From assembly GCF_009026825.1 (NCBI RefSeq), contig NZ_CP045032.1, positions 1,798,001 through 1,862,000 of the forward strand: a stretch of 64,000 bases of DNA, in the 5' to 3' direction. The stretch is from Corynebacterium urogenitale (GTDB lineage Bacteria > Actinomycetota > Actinomycetes > Mycobacteriales > Mycobacteriaceae). The notes below the pieces were generated by a model, which did not search any database, was not told the origin of the DNA, and worked only from the letters and a program-made list of their open reading frames with translations. Both the position numbers and the translations under genes were made by a program. How positions within the stretch are numbered: position 1 is the first letter of the stretch; every line of letters starts with the position of its first letter. Below, piece after piece: positions 1 to 9,823 of this stretch.

Positions 1-1126
1 ATTCGTAGGCCGCCGACGATGCGTTGATGCGGTAGAGAATCGCGATCTCGGAAGCAGGTACTCCTTTGTCCAGCAACTTTTCGATCTCTTTGACCACTGC
101 CGTGGCCTCCGCGGTCTCGTCTGGGTACTCCGCGAAGCGTGGGGCTGGCCCATCCGGGCGCTGCCCGACGAGCGTCAAGCGAGTTCCCGCGACCCGACCG
201 CGCGCCTGCCCGATGACCTTATTCGCGAGATCGACGACCTGTGGCGTCGAGCGATAATCACGCTGCAGGCGCACCGTCGTCGCCTCGGGGAAACGGCGAG
301 AAAAATCAAGCAAATAGTCCGGGCTCGCACCATTGAAGCTGTAGATGGTTTGGTTTGCATCGCCGACCACGGTGAGATCATCGCGTTCCCCCAGCCACGT
401 ATCGAGCAACCGCTGTTGCAGCGGGGTGACATCCTGATACTCATCGACGACAAAGCTGCGGTACCGTGCGCGGAACTCATCGGCGATACCGGGATTGCCC
501 TCAATCGCCCCGATCATGTGCAACAACAAGTCGTTGAAATCCAGCAGCATGCCATCCGGAGTGACCTTCAGCTGCTCATAGGTTTTGAAGATCTCCACGA
601 ATTGCTCCGAAGCTACGGGACAGTCACGCCGATCCGGCACAACTCGGGATGGATAGTCTTCAGCCGCCACCAGGGAAGACTTCGCCCATTCAATCTCCCC
701 GATCAAGTCCACGAGCGTGGTCTTATCCGCCTCGACGCGGTGAGCGCGGGCGGCCCGGGAAACCAGTGGGAACTTGTTATCCAACAGCTGCCACTGCAAG
801 CCACCGCCGGTGTACCGATCCCAGAAGTATGCTAACTGACCACGCGCTGCTGAGTGGAACGTCTTCGCCTGAACGCGCGGGACGCCCATCATCACCAAAC
901 GCTCGCGCAACTCAGCCGCTGCCCGAGCTGTGAAGGTCACAGCCAAAACATGGTCGGGATTGACAAAGCCTCCGCCTACTAGATGTGCGATGCGGTGGGT
1001 GACCGTACGTGTTTTTCCAGTTCCAGCACCAGCGATGATGCACACCGGTCCCCGGGGAGCAATGGCTGCTTGGAGTTGTTCGGGATCGAGTTCGTTGAGG
1101 TCAAAGGGAACGCGACCGTGGGACAC
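1..1126 (-). CDS. uvrD2: ATP-dependent DNA helicase UvrD2 (3' part beyond window)
   Basis: Superfamily 1A 3'-5' DNA helicase of the UvrD/PcrA group. Only the first 375 codons are in the window and the frame stays open to base 1. Translation from GTG at 1126 gives, near the N-terminus, the Walker A loop AGAGTGKT, then motif II VVDEYQD, motif [16 protein letters not shown] and motif [11 protein letters not shown], so the motor core looks intact. The GTG start overlaps the stop of the upstream channel gene (TAGTG), which suggests translational coupling. Mycobacterial uvrD2 holds the same position downstream of adnAB and the channel, but there nudC lies in between; here it does not. The C-terminal HRDC-type region that defines UvrD2 lies outside the window, so the subfamily name rests on synteny. 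Confidence 0.85.
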   Translation of the reverse strand, partial: MSHGRVPFDLNELDPEQLQAAIAPRGPVCIIAGAGTGKTRTVTHRIAHLVGGGFVNPDHVLAVTFTARAAAELRERLVMMGVPRVQAKTFHSAARGQLAYFWDRYTGGGLQWQLLDNKFPLVSRAARAHRVEADKTTLVDLIGEIEWAKSSLVAAEDYPSRVVPDRRDCPVASEQFVEIFKTYEQLKVTPDGMLLDFNDLLLHMIGAIEGNPGIADEFRARYRSFVVDEYQDVTPLQQRLLDTWLGERDDLTVVGDANQTIYSFNGASPDYLLDFSRRFPEATTVRLQRDYRSTPQVVDLANKVIGQARGRVAGTRLTLVGQRPDGPAPRFAEYPDETAEATAVVKEIEKLLDKGVPASEIAILYRINASSAAYE

Positions 1127-2202
1127 TACTGCAAACCCTCCTCAGGGTCTACATTGGAACGAACATAAAGAATACGGTCGCCTGGTTCCACAGTCTCTGC
1201 CTCGGCAGAGTCGATGCGGTAGAGCTCACCGGACCGGACCACGCCCAGCACCACGTCCTCCAGCACGCGCGGGTTACCGCCGACTTCCTCCTCAACGACC
1301 ATGCGCTCGGCGATGGAGAAGCCTTCATCCGGGCTGAGCAAATCCTCCATCATCTCCGTCACCGAAGGGGTCACGGTCGCAAGACCCATGAGGCGCCCGG
1401 CGGTTTCGCTTGAGATCACCACAGAGTCCGCACCAGACTGGCGCAACAGGTGTGAATTATCGGACTCACGGACAGAGGCGACGATGGTTGCCGACGGGGC
1501 AATTTCGCGCACGGACAGGGTGATAAGCACGGCGGTATCGTCCTGGTTCGGTGCGACCACCACGGCACGCGCACGGTTAACACCGGCGAGTTTCAGCACG
1601 TCGGAGCGCGTCGCGGAGCCCTGCACAGTGACGAGTCCCTGGGCTGACGCCTGTTCGAGTACCTCGCGGTCGGTATCGACAACCACGATCTGTCCTGGGG
1701 ATACGCCGTCGGCGAGCAGCGCGGTGACGGCGGAGCGCCCCTTGGTGCCGTAGCCGATAACGATCGTGTGATTGCGCATGCGCTTCCTCCAACGACGGAT
1801 CTGCAGAGCCTTTCGGGACTCTTCGGTGAGAACGGACAAGGTCGTGCCGACCAAGAGGATCAGGAAGACCACGCGCAGTGGCGTGATAATCAGGATGTTG
1901 AGTAGCCGGGCGTGCTGGGTCACTGGGGCAATGTCACCGTAACCGGTGGTCGACAAGGACACCGCTGCGTAGTACACAGCATCGAGGAACGTCTCCATGC
2001 CGCTGTATCCGTCCCTGTCGAGATACGCCACCCACGCGGTGGTGAACAGCAGGATGAGCGCATAGAGCATTCGCCGGGCGATAAGCCACCACGGGCTCTG
2101 CACCGCTGGCTCCGGAATCCGGACGATGTTCAAGAGCGCGTGGTGCGGTAGCTCATCTACCTCGGTATCTGCGCGGAAGCGATCTCGCAACCTATCCCGC
2201 AT
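1126..2202 (-). CDS. Potassium channel with RCK (TrkA-N/TrkA-C) domain, CglK-like
   Basis: A 358-residue two-transmembrane potassium channel. Hydrophobic segments at about 45-62 and 104-125 flank a pore loop with the selectivity filter TTGYGD (85-90). A Rossmann-type RCK domain begins at about 146 with the nucleotide-binding turn VIGYGTKG, and a TrkA-C domain ends the protein. Such channels pass K+ and are gated by ligand binding to the RCK ring; the C. glutamicum counterpart CglK supports pH homeostasis. The gene starts 6 nt after the adnB stop and overlaps the uvrD2 start, so it is the sixth gene of the operon. M142 has its own strong ribosome binding site, which could produce the RCK domain alone. 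Confidence 0.9.
   Translation of the reverse strand: MRDRLRDRFRADTEVDELPHHALLNIVRIPEPAVQSPWWLIARRMLYALILLFTTAWVAYLDRDGYSGMETFLDAVYYAAVSLSTTGYGDIAPVTQHARLLNILIITPLRVVFLILLVGTTLSVLTEESRKALQIRRWRKRMRNHTIVIGYGTKGRSAVTALLADGVSPGQIVVVDTDREVLEQASAQGLVTVQGSATRSDVLKLAGVNRARAVVVAPNQDDTAVLITLSVREIAPSATIVASVRESDNSHLLRQSGADSVVISSETAGRLMGLATVTPSVTEMMEDLLSPDEGFSIAERMVVEEEVGGNPRVLEDVVLGVVRSGELYRIDSAEAETVEPGDRILYVRSNVDPEEGLQ
1777..1790 (-). promoter_or_regulatory. Internal ribosome binding site for a separate RCK domain
   Basis: On the minus strand GGAGG (1790-1786) lies 6 nt before an in-frame ATG (1779-1777) that encodes M142 of the channel. The ATG sits exactly between the second membrane helix and the first RCK beta strand. 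Spacing and sequence are those of a strong Shine-Dalgarno signal. The archaeal channel MthK is known to use such an internal start to supply free RCK domains; use of this one is inferred. Confidence 0.55.
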
Positions 2203-2208
2203 GCATCC

Positions 2209-5200
2209 CTACTCTCCACTTAACTGATCTGCTGTGGGTAGTGTACTCGGTTCCACCGTTTCGTTGGCCCTCACATAGTGGAACGCCGCCCGCACCCCCT
2301 CGGGCCGCACCTCGATGCCGAGCCGTCGCGAAAGCACCTTCGCCCACGCAAGGCGGTACACACCCAACTGCATCTCCGCCGCGCGCATGTCCTCACCGGT
2401 GGGTTTACGGCCAGTTTTCCAGTCGACAACCAGCCACCCGGTGGTCATGTCATCACCGTCATGGAAGACGGCATCGATACGTCCCTCATAGACATGCCCG
2501 CCCAGTGACACGGAGTATGCGCCTTCCACTGAGTACGGCTGACGATGAGCCCACTGGCTCGCAAGGAATGCTTCCTTGAGCTTCTCCAATTCTGGATCCT
2601 TGAGCGTCGCGTCCGAGGCACCGGGCAGCTGCTCGTCGTCGAGCAACGTGGAGACCCCATAGTGTTCCTCCACCCAATTGTGGAAAGCCGTTCCGCGCTT
2701 AGCGAAAGGCTTCGGTTCCAGCGGTACTGGGCGCCGGCGCCGGCGGGCAAATTCCTCTTCATCCCGGCGCAGTGCGACGGCCTCCGTAGCGGTGAGGCGG
2801 TTTCCCAAAGGCACGCGAACTTCAGGCGTGGATTGTTGGCGGAATTCTTCGATCAGCAAATCTGTCTCCCGATCCCAGGCGGAATCAGAGCCTGGCGCTT
2901 CGAGGTCCACTTGCTCGATAATCTCGATTCCGTTGTTTTCCACGCTGCGTGAGCGTGGCCACGGGGAGATGTTCTGTTTCTGCTGAAGCTCCCCCGATTC
3001 CACGCGAGAAGCCCAGTCTTTATTCCACTCTCTACGCATATCGTTAACGGCCACGTCCGGTACGAGCAGTTCATCTTCCCGAAGAGGTCCGTTCTCGGCC
3101 AGCGCTTTGAGGTAGGTCTTGGAGTAGCACTGCCCCGCCTCCGAGAAGCACACTAACTCTTTGTCCTTGCGAACCTTCGTAGACAGGTACTTGAGCAGCA
3201 CAGCTGGGTCACGCCCGTCCTTGGCCGTAGCTGTATAGGCAGCGCCGGAGACCAAAAGGACTCTCTCAGTGCGAGTGATCGCCACATAAAAGATTCGGTC
3301 ATCCTCCTTGGTCCCGTAGCAGTTCATCGCCTTTTTAAAGGCCCCGACCGCCTTGTTGTGGTCGGAGGACTTCTCAGCCTCCGACGGGTCAAAGATCGGC
3401 ATACCGACGCCAGTGGTTGCGTCCGGTTCCGCATCCCCGCGCAATTCCGTCGGCATAGCGTGCAAGGCGGTGGTCCATGCGTCGTGGCTCTGAGGCTTTG
3501 CCTGATCGGCGAAGTTGGTGCGCGTCGCGAACGGCACGACCACGGTATCCCATTCCAAACCCTTGGACTTGTGAACGGTGAGGATCTGAACGACGTTCTG
3601 CTTCTTCTTCACCTCTCCGGGCTCCAGGCCGGATTCCTCGTCGTAGGCTGCGCGCAAGTAGTCCACCAGTGCGCTCGCACTGGCATTGGCTAGCTCGGAA
3701 AACTCCCGCACAATTCCAGCGAACTTCTCGAGGTGGCTGGTGCCGATGGAGGATTCCGGATCTCGGTGCCATCGCGTGAGCACCTCAGTGCGTACACCAA
3801 TCATCTGCTCAATGTCAGCGATCAAATCCGGCAGCGGTTTGGACAGGGAATGTCGGCGCAGCTGGCCGAGTTCCTGCGAGAGCTCTTTGATGCGGCGAGC
3901 GCCTTCCTGACTCATGCCCTGTTCTGTAGCATCCTTGAAATCGGCTATGGCATCTGCGAGGCCGACGGGCATTTCATTGGGATCGGGAATGGTGGCGACG
4001 AGATCCTGGTCCAGCTTTCGTGGCAGGTTCACGCCCAAGGTCGTGATCATTGGCCCGTGGTGCTCAGCGTCACGGCGCTGCAGCTGCTGTGCTCGGCGGG
4101 ATAGTACTGCGATATCGGCTGCGCCGAGGTTGATCCGGGGGCCGGTGAGCAACCGCATCATGGCTGGATCGTCCTCTGGGTCGACGAGCACGCGAAGGGT
4201 GGCGTAAACATCAGCAACTTCCGGCAGATCGAGAAGGCCTGGACCAGCAGTCATCTCCGCCGGCACGCCACGAGCCACGAGAGCTTCATAAACGGGGATC
4301 GCCTGCTTGTTCTTACGGACGAGAACCGCTGCGGAGAATGGCTTCGACCGATCGCCTGACGCGTAAGCTTCCCATCGCTCGGCGAGCTCATTAGCGAACC
4401 ACTCGATTTCCTCTTCTTCCGATTCAAAGAAACCCAGCTTGATATCGCCACGTGGGGCACCATCACGCGGCGACAGTTCAGACACGAGGCGTCCCGTGTC
4501 CATCGACCACCCTGCGACCTCATTCGCCAGTGCCAACACGCCGGCGGGGTTACGCCAGGAGACTGTGAGCTCCAGCTTGTGTGAATCAGAGCCATCTTCC
4601 AGCGGGAAGTCTTGGCGGAATTTCTCCAGGTTGGAAGCAGTAGCGCCGCGGAACATGTAGATGGACTGCATAGGGTCGCCGACGGCTGTCACAGACAACT
4701 CTGGATCCAATCCTTGGCCGAACAGATTGCGCAGCATGATGCGCTGGGCGTGGCCCGTGTCTTGGTATTCGTCCAGCATGACCACCCGGAAGCGGCGGCG
4801 TTGTTCCTCTCCCACCTGCGCGTGAGCTTCAACTAGTTCGGCTGCCTTGGACATTTGCTGGCCGAAAGTCATCACGTCGAGTTCGTCCAAGCGTTCGCGG
4901 AAAGCCTGCACCATCGGGAGGAGATCTAAACGCGCGCGTTGAGTGTCGTAGAACCTGTGATTATCTTTGCTCCACTTCCCTCCGCGCTTTGGCAGCTCTT
5001 CGAGCGCTTGCATTGCCAATGTGGTGGTGTGCGCTACGTCCTCGATGGACGCTAGGTGGTTGTCCATCTCATCGGAGAGCTTGAGCAGGTATTTGATCAG
5101 TGTATTCACTGCAAGGTCTGTGCGAATACTTCCGCCCCACCCCAACACCACGTCGCGGGCAATCATCCAGCGCTCAGCGTCGGTGATGATGCGCCCAGCC

Positions 5201-5634
5201 GGTTCGATGGGAATCAGCAGACCGTATTCGCGCACGATACTGCCCGCGTAGGAGTCATAGGTTGATACAGCGGGAGAAATGTTCTTCAGTACTTCACGCC
5301 GCGGATCATCGCTGTCCAGTTGATCCATGAACGAGCTGTGCGCGAGCGCTTCCAACCGGGTGCGGATACGCTGCCCCAGCTCGCTGGCTGCTTTCTTCGT
5401 GAATGTCAGTCCCAGCACCTGCTCTGGCAGGACATATCCATTGGCGACCAGCCACACCACGCGCGCGGCCATGGTCTCGGTTTTACCTGCGCCGGCGCCG
5501 GCCGTGACGAGGAACGTGCCCTGAGGGGCAGCGCCGATCACCGCGGCCTGCTGCTCGGTCGGTGGGTAGGGCTGGCCCAGCAGCTGTGACAGCTCTACTG
5601 GGGTGAAAATATGTCGCTGTGGGTCGAGGTTCAT
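2209..5634 (-). CDS. adnB: AdnB subunit of the AdnAB helicase-nuclease
   Basis: A 1141-residue UvrD-like helicase with a C-terminal RecB-type nuclease. Visible motor motifs are Walker A GAGAGKT (46-52), motif II LDEYQD, motif III GDPMQSIYMFRGA, motif V TVHKSKGLEWD and motif VI FYVAITRTERVL, all intact. The nuclease domain near the C-terminus shows RGTAFHNWVEEH, GRIDAVF and VVDWKTGR, the Asp and Lys metal-site residues of this family. In mycobacteria AdnB supplies the lead ATPase of the heterodimer that resects double-strand breaks in place of RecBCD. The ATG follows the adnA stop without a gap (TAAATG), as expected for subunits made in equal amounts. Length is close to that of mycobacterial AdnB. 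Confidence 0.92.
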   Translation of the reverse strand: MNLDPQRHIFTPVELSQLLGQPYPPTEQQAAVIGAAPQGTFLVTAGAGAGKTETMAARVVWLVANGYVLPEQVLGLTFTKKAASELGQRIRTRLEALAHSSFMDQLDSDDPRREVLKNISPAVSTYDSYAGSIVREYGLLIPIEPAGRIITDAERWMIARDVVLGWGGSIRTDLAVNTLIKYLLKLSDEMDNHLASIEDVAHTTTLAMQALEELPKRGGKWSKDNHRFYDTQRARLDLLPMVQAFRERLDELDVMTFGQQMSKAAELVEAHAQVGEEQRRRFRVVMLDEYQDTGHAQRIMLRNLFGQGLDPELSVTAVGDPMQSIYMFRGATASNLEKFRQDFPLEDGSDSHKLELTVSWRNPAGVLALANEVAGWSMDTGRLVSELSPRDGAPRGDIKLGFFESEEEEIEWFANELAERWEAYASGDRSKPFSAAVLVRKNKQAIPVYEALVARGVPAEMTAGPGLLDLPEVADVYATLRVLVDPEDDPAMMRLLTGPRINLGAADIAVLSRRAQQLQRRDAEHHGPMITTLGVNLPRKLDQDLVATIPDPNEMPVGLADAIADFKDATEQGMSQEGARRIKELSQELGQLRRHSLSKPLPDLIADIEQMIGVRTEVLTRWHRDPESSIGTSHLEKFAGIVREFSELANASASALVDYLRAAYDEESGLEPGEVKKKQNVVQILTVHKSKGLEWDTVVVPFATRTNFADQAKPQSHDAWTTALHAMPTELRGDAEPDATTGVGMPIFDPSEAEKSSDHNKAVGAFKKAMNCYGTKEDDRIFYVAITRTERVLLVSGAAYTATAKDGRDPAVLLKYLSTKVRKDKELVCFSEAGQCYSKTYLKALAENGPLREDELLVPDVAVNDMRREWNKDWASRVESGELQQKQNISPWPRSRSVENNGIEIIEQVDLEAPGSDSAWDRETDLLIEEFRQQSTPEVRVPLGNRLTATEAVALRRDEEEFARRRRRPVPLEPKPFAKRGTAFHNWVEEHYGVSTLLDDEQLPGASDATLKDPELEKLKEAFLASQWAHRQPYSVEGAYSVSLGGHVYEGRIDAVFHDGDDMTTGWLVVDWKTGRKPTGEDMRAAEMQLGVYRLAWAKVLSRRLGIEVRPEGVRAAFHYVRANETVEPSTLPTADQLSGE

Positions 5635-8600
5635 TTAAACCAGCGTCCTTCCTGCCGTCTGAGCGGGGCATGAGGTGGCGAAGTCGCAGAAATCGCAGTG
5701 TTTACCTGGGGTGGCGCGGAACTCAGGGCCACTGGCGGAGCGAGCGAGGTTCAACATCACTCGGCCGAAGTCTTCCACCTCGTCCTCTGACATTGCTGCC
5801 TGCTGCACGACTTTCGCCTTGGTGTCCCCGGTCCCTGGGTAGACCAGTGCTGCACCATCATTGCTGAGTCCATCGGTCCTCGCGATCATGAACTGATAAG
5901 CCGACAGCTGCGGGCTGGTCTGTGCTTCTCCCTGGGTTTTCGCCGTACGGCTTGTCTTGAAGTCGTAGACGATGGTCGCCCCGTCCGGCCCCGTCACGGA
6001 GAGATCGATCCGGCCGTTGAGCACGACGTTGTGCCCGTCGTCCATCGTTCCGAGTGGCACGCGGAGCATCTTCTCCGACGTCACCGTGTAGCCTTCAGCA
6101 CCTTCTTGACGAGCTGTCAGGAATTCGTGGAGTCGGGTAATGCCCTCACGCCACCGCTCTAGCAGGTTGGCGGTTCGCCACTGCGGACCATCAGAGATGA
6201 GTGGGACAATCGCATCGACGGCCCTGAGCGCGTCCTCGAGACTGAGTCCGCCCACAATGGCTTCGGCGATCGCGTGAACGGCGTTACCTATGCGTTGGTG
6301 CTCCGTCTGTTTCTCGACACCGCGGTGGCGATCAAAGAAAGCACTCAGCGCACAGTCGGATAAGGCTTCCAGGCGGGAGGGGCTCAGGCGCACCTGATCG
6401 TCATGATCGACGAGTGTGTGGTTAGTCGAAGGCTCGGCTGTGCCCCACCACTGGCTGGGGTGAGCGCCATAGATACCGGCACGCGCCATTTTGGCGAGGT
6501 TTTGTGCGGCATCTTCTCGCCTTGCTTTCCACGCGGCGGCTTCCCGCTCGTCCTCTGGAGGCGTGCTAGCCCCCACTGCATCCCGCAGCTCTCCGATGAG
6601 AGGTTCTAGCGCCAGCACACGTGGCAGGTCGGCCGCGCGCAGCTCGGTGGAACCGTCCTCTGCACCGGATTGAGCAGTAAGAGGCGAGCAGGCCTCAGCA
6701 ATGTCAGTGAAGAAGCGTGAAGGCACGCCACCTTCGTCGGTTTCATTGTCCACAGCCGTGATGATGCATGTGGAGCGGGCGCGGCTCAGCGCAAGGAGGA
6801 ATAGGCGCTTCTCCTCCTCGACGGCTGGACCAATGCGGGATACCAGGACGTTCGGGTCAATCTGACGGTCCAGGTAATCCACGAGCTCGAGCTGGCCGAA
6901 GAGTCCACCAACAGTTGGCCCCGCAGGCCACACATCCTCCTGCACTCCCGAGACGATCACCACCTCCCATTCTCGGCCCGCCGCTGCGTGAGCTGGCAGG
7001 ATCTCCACTGCACCTTCGTGGGAACCTCGACGGTCTCTCGTATCTGTCGGCAACTCTTGGGCGCGTACCTCTTCCACGAAGGTTTGTGCGCTGGCCTGTG
7101 GGTTACGCTCTGCGAAGTCACCTGCAAGATCGAACAGGCTCATCACGGCATCCAGGTCCTGGTCAGCTTGCGAACCCAAGGTGCCGCCACGCAGTGCTCG
7201 CGTCTGCAGTCGCGTTGATAGTTCGGTCGCCTGCCACACCTTCCACAACACAGCTTCGACACCAGCATTGGCTGCGTACGCTTCGCGGCCAGCGTCGATC
7301 ACCCGCGTGACTCGCTGAACCACGTCTAGTTCACGTGGGCTCATGAAGGCGGTCCACTCTTCATACTGCTGGTCGGTGACCTGTCCGGCCAGCAAATCAG
7401 CCAGGCAATCCGCAGACTGATACGGTTGTCCATCACTGCGCTCCGGCACCTCCTGACCATGGGTGCGCGAGTGCGCGATTGCGCGACCGAGGGCGCGCTC
7501 CACGCGCCGCACCATGACCGGGTCTGCACCTCCCACAGAAGATTCCAGCAGCTGCCGCGTCTCACCCACTGACAGTCGGCGGTAGACCGACTCCACGGCG
7601 AGCAGCAACACGGAAACCAGCGGCTGCTGCGCAAGAACCTGCGAGGTGGGGTCGACAGTCACCGGAACACCATGGGATAGCAGGACTCGGCGCAGCGAAG
7701 GAATCTGACCAGTGCCACGAACAATGACCGCGATATCTTCCCACGGAATACCATCGACCACGTGGGCCCGACGCACTGCATCTGCGACGTGTAGTTTCTC
7801 CGCCATCGCGGACCCTGCGATGACAGTCCGTACAGCGCCGGCAGCCCCTTTATCCTGCACCGGGATACGGGTTGAGCTATGCGGCAGATGTGCGGTGAGG
7901 GCACGGACCGCCTGCGCTTGCCCCGACGCTAGACGGTGCGAATGACTGAGTACCACGCGGTAGTCATCGTGCTCTGCGTGACGGGAGAGAAAGGCTTCAT
8001 CGGCTCCACGGAAGTGGAAGACGCATTGATCGGGATCCCCCGCAATGAGCGTGCGCGTCCCCGGCGCGATGAGATGCTCAACGAAGCGTGCGGCAGCCGG
8101 GTCAAGGTTGTGCGCATCATCAACGAGGACGAGTCGCAACCGCTCGCGAAGACGCAGCGCAACATCCTGCCCCTCCGGGGTGTTTTCCATATCGTGGATG
8201 ACGCTATGAAGCAGTTCGGAGGCATTGAGATTCCACGATTCGCCTAGGCGCTGTGCTTGGTTGTAGCGGGCCAGGAAGCGCCCGGCGGCCTCCCACATGG
8301 GTCGGGAAAACTGCACCCCTACTTTTTCAAGCTCACTTGCTGTCATTCCGCGTTCCGTTGCGCGGAGAAGCACATCGCGCAACTGGCGGGCAAAGCCGAC
8401 GAACGTCAGTGCCGGCATGACATCCTCCGGCCAGAGGCGTAACCCATCTTCCACCTCGCCACGCAGCAGAATACGGATCTGTGCATCGTGCTCCGCACCG
8501 GAGATCAAGCGCGGCAGCGGAGCGTTCTGGCGTTGGCGAATCCACCGCTCAATTGCAAAGGCCCAAGCGTGAACACTGCGCACCGGCGTACCCGTCGCCG

Positions 8601-8970
8601 CATAGGATTCTGTATCGCGTACGCGTTCGAATATCTCCGTTCTCAGCCGTGTCGCCGCCTCCTTGGTTGGTGTCACGAAAAGAAGATCCTCTGCGCTTCC
8701 ACCGTGGAGCAAGAACTCCACCGCTGCATCCACTAACAAGCTGGTTTTGCCCGTCCCTGGTCCACCGAGAACAGCGTAGGGACGGTTGTAGTCCAAGCGG
8801 TCATCTCCGCTGATCAGAGCCGCTGGCAGCCCCTCCCATGTGTGTTTTTTCTGAGCGCTGCCCGCAGTACGATCGAGCACCACTGTGGGCTGGCTGTTCG
8901 CACCAATGCGCTGGGCCGGATCCGATGGCATGAAGTTCATGCCTTCTAGTCTGTCATTCCCCCGAGACAA
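5635..8970 (-). CDS. adnA: AdnA subunit of the AdnAB helicase-nuclease
   Basis: A 1111-residue partner of AdnB. Walker A GGPGTGKTS (69-77) is intact, but motif II reads VDDAHN in place of DExxD/Q, so the Walker B region is degenerate and the motor is probably weak or vestigial, as known for AdnA. Motif III (GDPDQCVFHFRGA) and motif VI (LALSRARS) are present. The C-terminal nuclease has GRIDLS and YDFKTSR; one Cys (CALSAFF) plus a terminal C-x2-C-x5-C group form the four-cysteine iron-sulfur pattern of AddB/AdnA nucleases. With ATG at 8970 the gene overlaps the upstream gene by 17 nt; in-frame ATGs at 8940 and 8931 are alternatives. The operon order adnA-adnB matches mycobacteria. Confidence 0.9.
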   Translation of the reverse strand: MSRGNDRLEGMNFMPSDPAQRIGANSQPTVVLDRTAGSAQKKHTWEGLPAALISGDDRLDYNRPYAVLGGPGTGKTSLLVDAAVEFLLHGGSAEDLLFVTPTKEAATRLRTEIFERVRDTESYAATGTPVRSVHAWAFAIERWIRQRQNAPLPRLISGAEHDAQIRILLRGEVEDGLRLWPEDVMPALTFVGFARQLRDVLLRATERGMTASELEKVGVQFSRPMWEAAGRFLARYNQAQRLGESWNLNASELLHSVIHDMENTPEGQDVALRLRERLRLVLVDDAHNLDPAAARFVEHLIAPGTRTLIAGDPDQCVFHFRGADEAFLSRHAEHDDYRVVLSHSHRLASGQAQAVRALTAHLPHSSTRIPVQDKGAAGAVRTVIAGSAMAEKLHVADAVRRAHVVDGIPWEDIAVIVRGTGQIPSLRRVLLSHGVPVTVDPTSQVLAQQPLVSVLLLAVESVYRRLSVGETRQLLESSVGGADPVMVRRVERALGRAIAHSRTHGQEVPERSDGQPYQSADCLADLLAGQVTDQQYEEWTAFMSPRELDVVQRVTRVIDAGREAYAANAGVEAVLWKVWQATELSTRLQTRALRGGTLGSQADQDLDAVMSLFDLAGDFAERNPQASAQTFVEEVRAQELPTDTRDRRGSHEGAVEILPAHAAAGREWEVVIVSGVQEDVWPAGPTVGGLFGQLELVDYLDRQIDPNVLVSRIGPAVEEEKRLFLLALSRARSTCIITAVDNETDEGGVPSRFFTDIAEACSPLTAQSGAEDGSTELRAADLPRVLALEPLIGELRDAVGASTPPEDEREAAAWKARREDAAQNLAKMARAGIYGAHPSQWWGTAEPSTNHTLVDHDDQVRLSPSRLEALSDCALSAFFDRHRGVEKQTEHQRIGNAVHAIAEAIVGGLSLEDALRAVDAIVPLISDGPQWRTANLLERWREGITRLHEFLTARQEGAEGYTVTSEKMLRVPLGTMDDGHNVVLNGRIDLSVTGPDGATIVYDFKTSRTAKTQGEAQTSPQLSAYQFMIARTDGLSNDGAALVYPGTGDTKAKVVQQAAMSEDEVEDFGRVMLNLARSASGPEFRATPGKHCDFCDFATSCPAQTAGRTLV

Positions 8971-9823
8971 CGCGCGCGTTAATCACGTCCGCCACACGTG
9001 CCAGTCCACGCCAAGCATCTGTCCGAGCGTTCGGCAAAGTGGCGTGCAACAGCACTCTGTAGAGCGCTGCGCGGAGCACCAACTGCCAGAAATCGGGGAG
9101 GTGACTCCATCGGTCCAGCAGGGCGTCGGGCCCATTCCCCCACGCCATGGCGTCGACGATCAGCAGGGCAACCGGCCAGGCGGCGGGCCTCCACGCTGGG
9201 ACAAGGTCAGTGAGTACGGGATCGGAGTAACCATCGAAAATCACGCACCCAAGCGCATCACTGTGTACGAGTTGATCCGGCTCCGTCAGGTCCTCGCGTG
9301 CCTCCGCGAGCTCAGCGGCCTTGCTCAGTGCCGCCGCCACATCCTCCCGCGGAACAGTGTCTTGGCGGAGCGCTGCCCGCACCCACTGCGTCGGATCATC
9401 CGCGAAGGCCGCCTCCTCCATGGCGGCGAAGATTTCTGTCTCTCCCCACTGCCCACCGATCGTTGGTGGGTGAAGGAATGCGGGGCGTGACTCTCCCTTC
9501 AGCGCCTCACTAATGCGCATCGCGGCCGTGGCAATCTCATCAAAGCGCGGTGCCCGATGCCCGCTGAGGAAGGTGCGTGCACGCCACCCGGACACGCTGT
9601 AGCGGCCGTCGGAAGAGAGGATCGGGCGGGAGACGCTCACACCTGCAGGCCGCATCTTCGCCATGGTGCGGGCGATCCATGCTGCTCGAGCCGGTTCATC
9701 GGCGTGCCCGATCACTGCCCGATCGCAGCGCCACCCCCTGCTCCATTCTGATTCCAGTTGGGTTGGGCGCGCAGCTGGTACTTGGAAACTCGCGAGAATG
9801 TGGGGTGGAGGGGGCGTGGTCAT
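8954..9823 (-). CDS. TIGR02569 family protein (phosphotransferase-like)
   Basis: A 289-residue cytoplasmic protein without signal or membrane segments. It matches the actinobacterial family TIGR02569 (M. tuberculosis Rv3205c is the syntenic member) in the N-terminal PPPPHILASF segment, the DGRYSVSGWRA strand and the LVHSDALG segment. The last resembles the catalytic loop of aminoglycoside-phosphotransferase-like folds (usually HGD), with Ser in place of Gly. No biochemical role is established to my knowledge. The ATG abuts the stop of the DUF3152 gene (TAAATG) and the 3' end overlaps the adnA start, so it is tightly embedded in the adnAB operon. Confidence 0.8.
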   Translation of the reverse strand: MTTPPPPHILASFQVPAARPTQLESEWSRGWRCDRAVIGHADEPARAAWIARTMAKMRPAGVSVSRPILSSDGRYSVSGWRARTFLSGHRAPRFDEIATAAMRISEALKGESRPAFLHPPTIGGQWGETEIFAAMEEAAFADDPTQWVRAALRQDTVPREDVAAALSKAAELAEAREDLTEPDQLVHSDALGCVIFDGYSDPVLTDLVPAWRPAAWPVALLIVDAMAWGNGPDALLDRWSHLPDFWQLVLRAALYRVLLHATLPNARTDAWRGLARVADVINARVVSGE

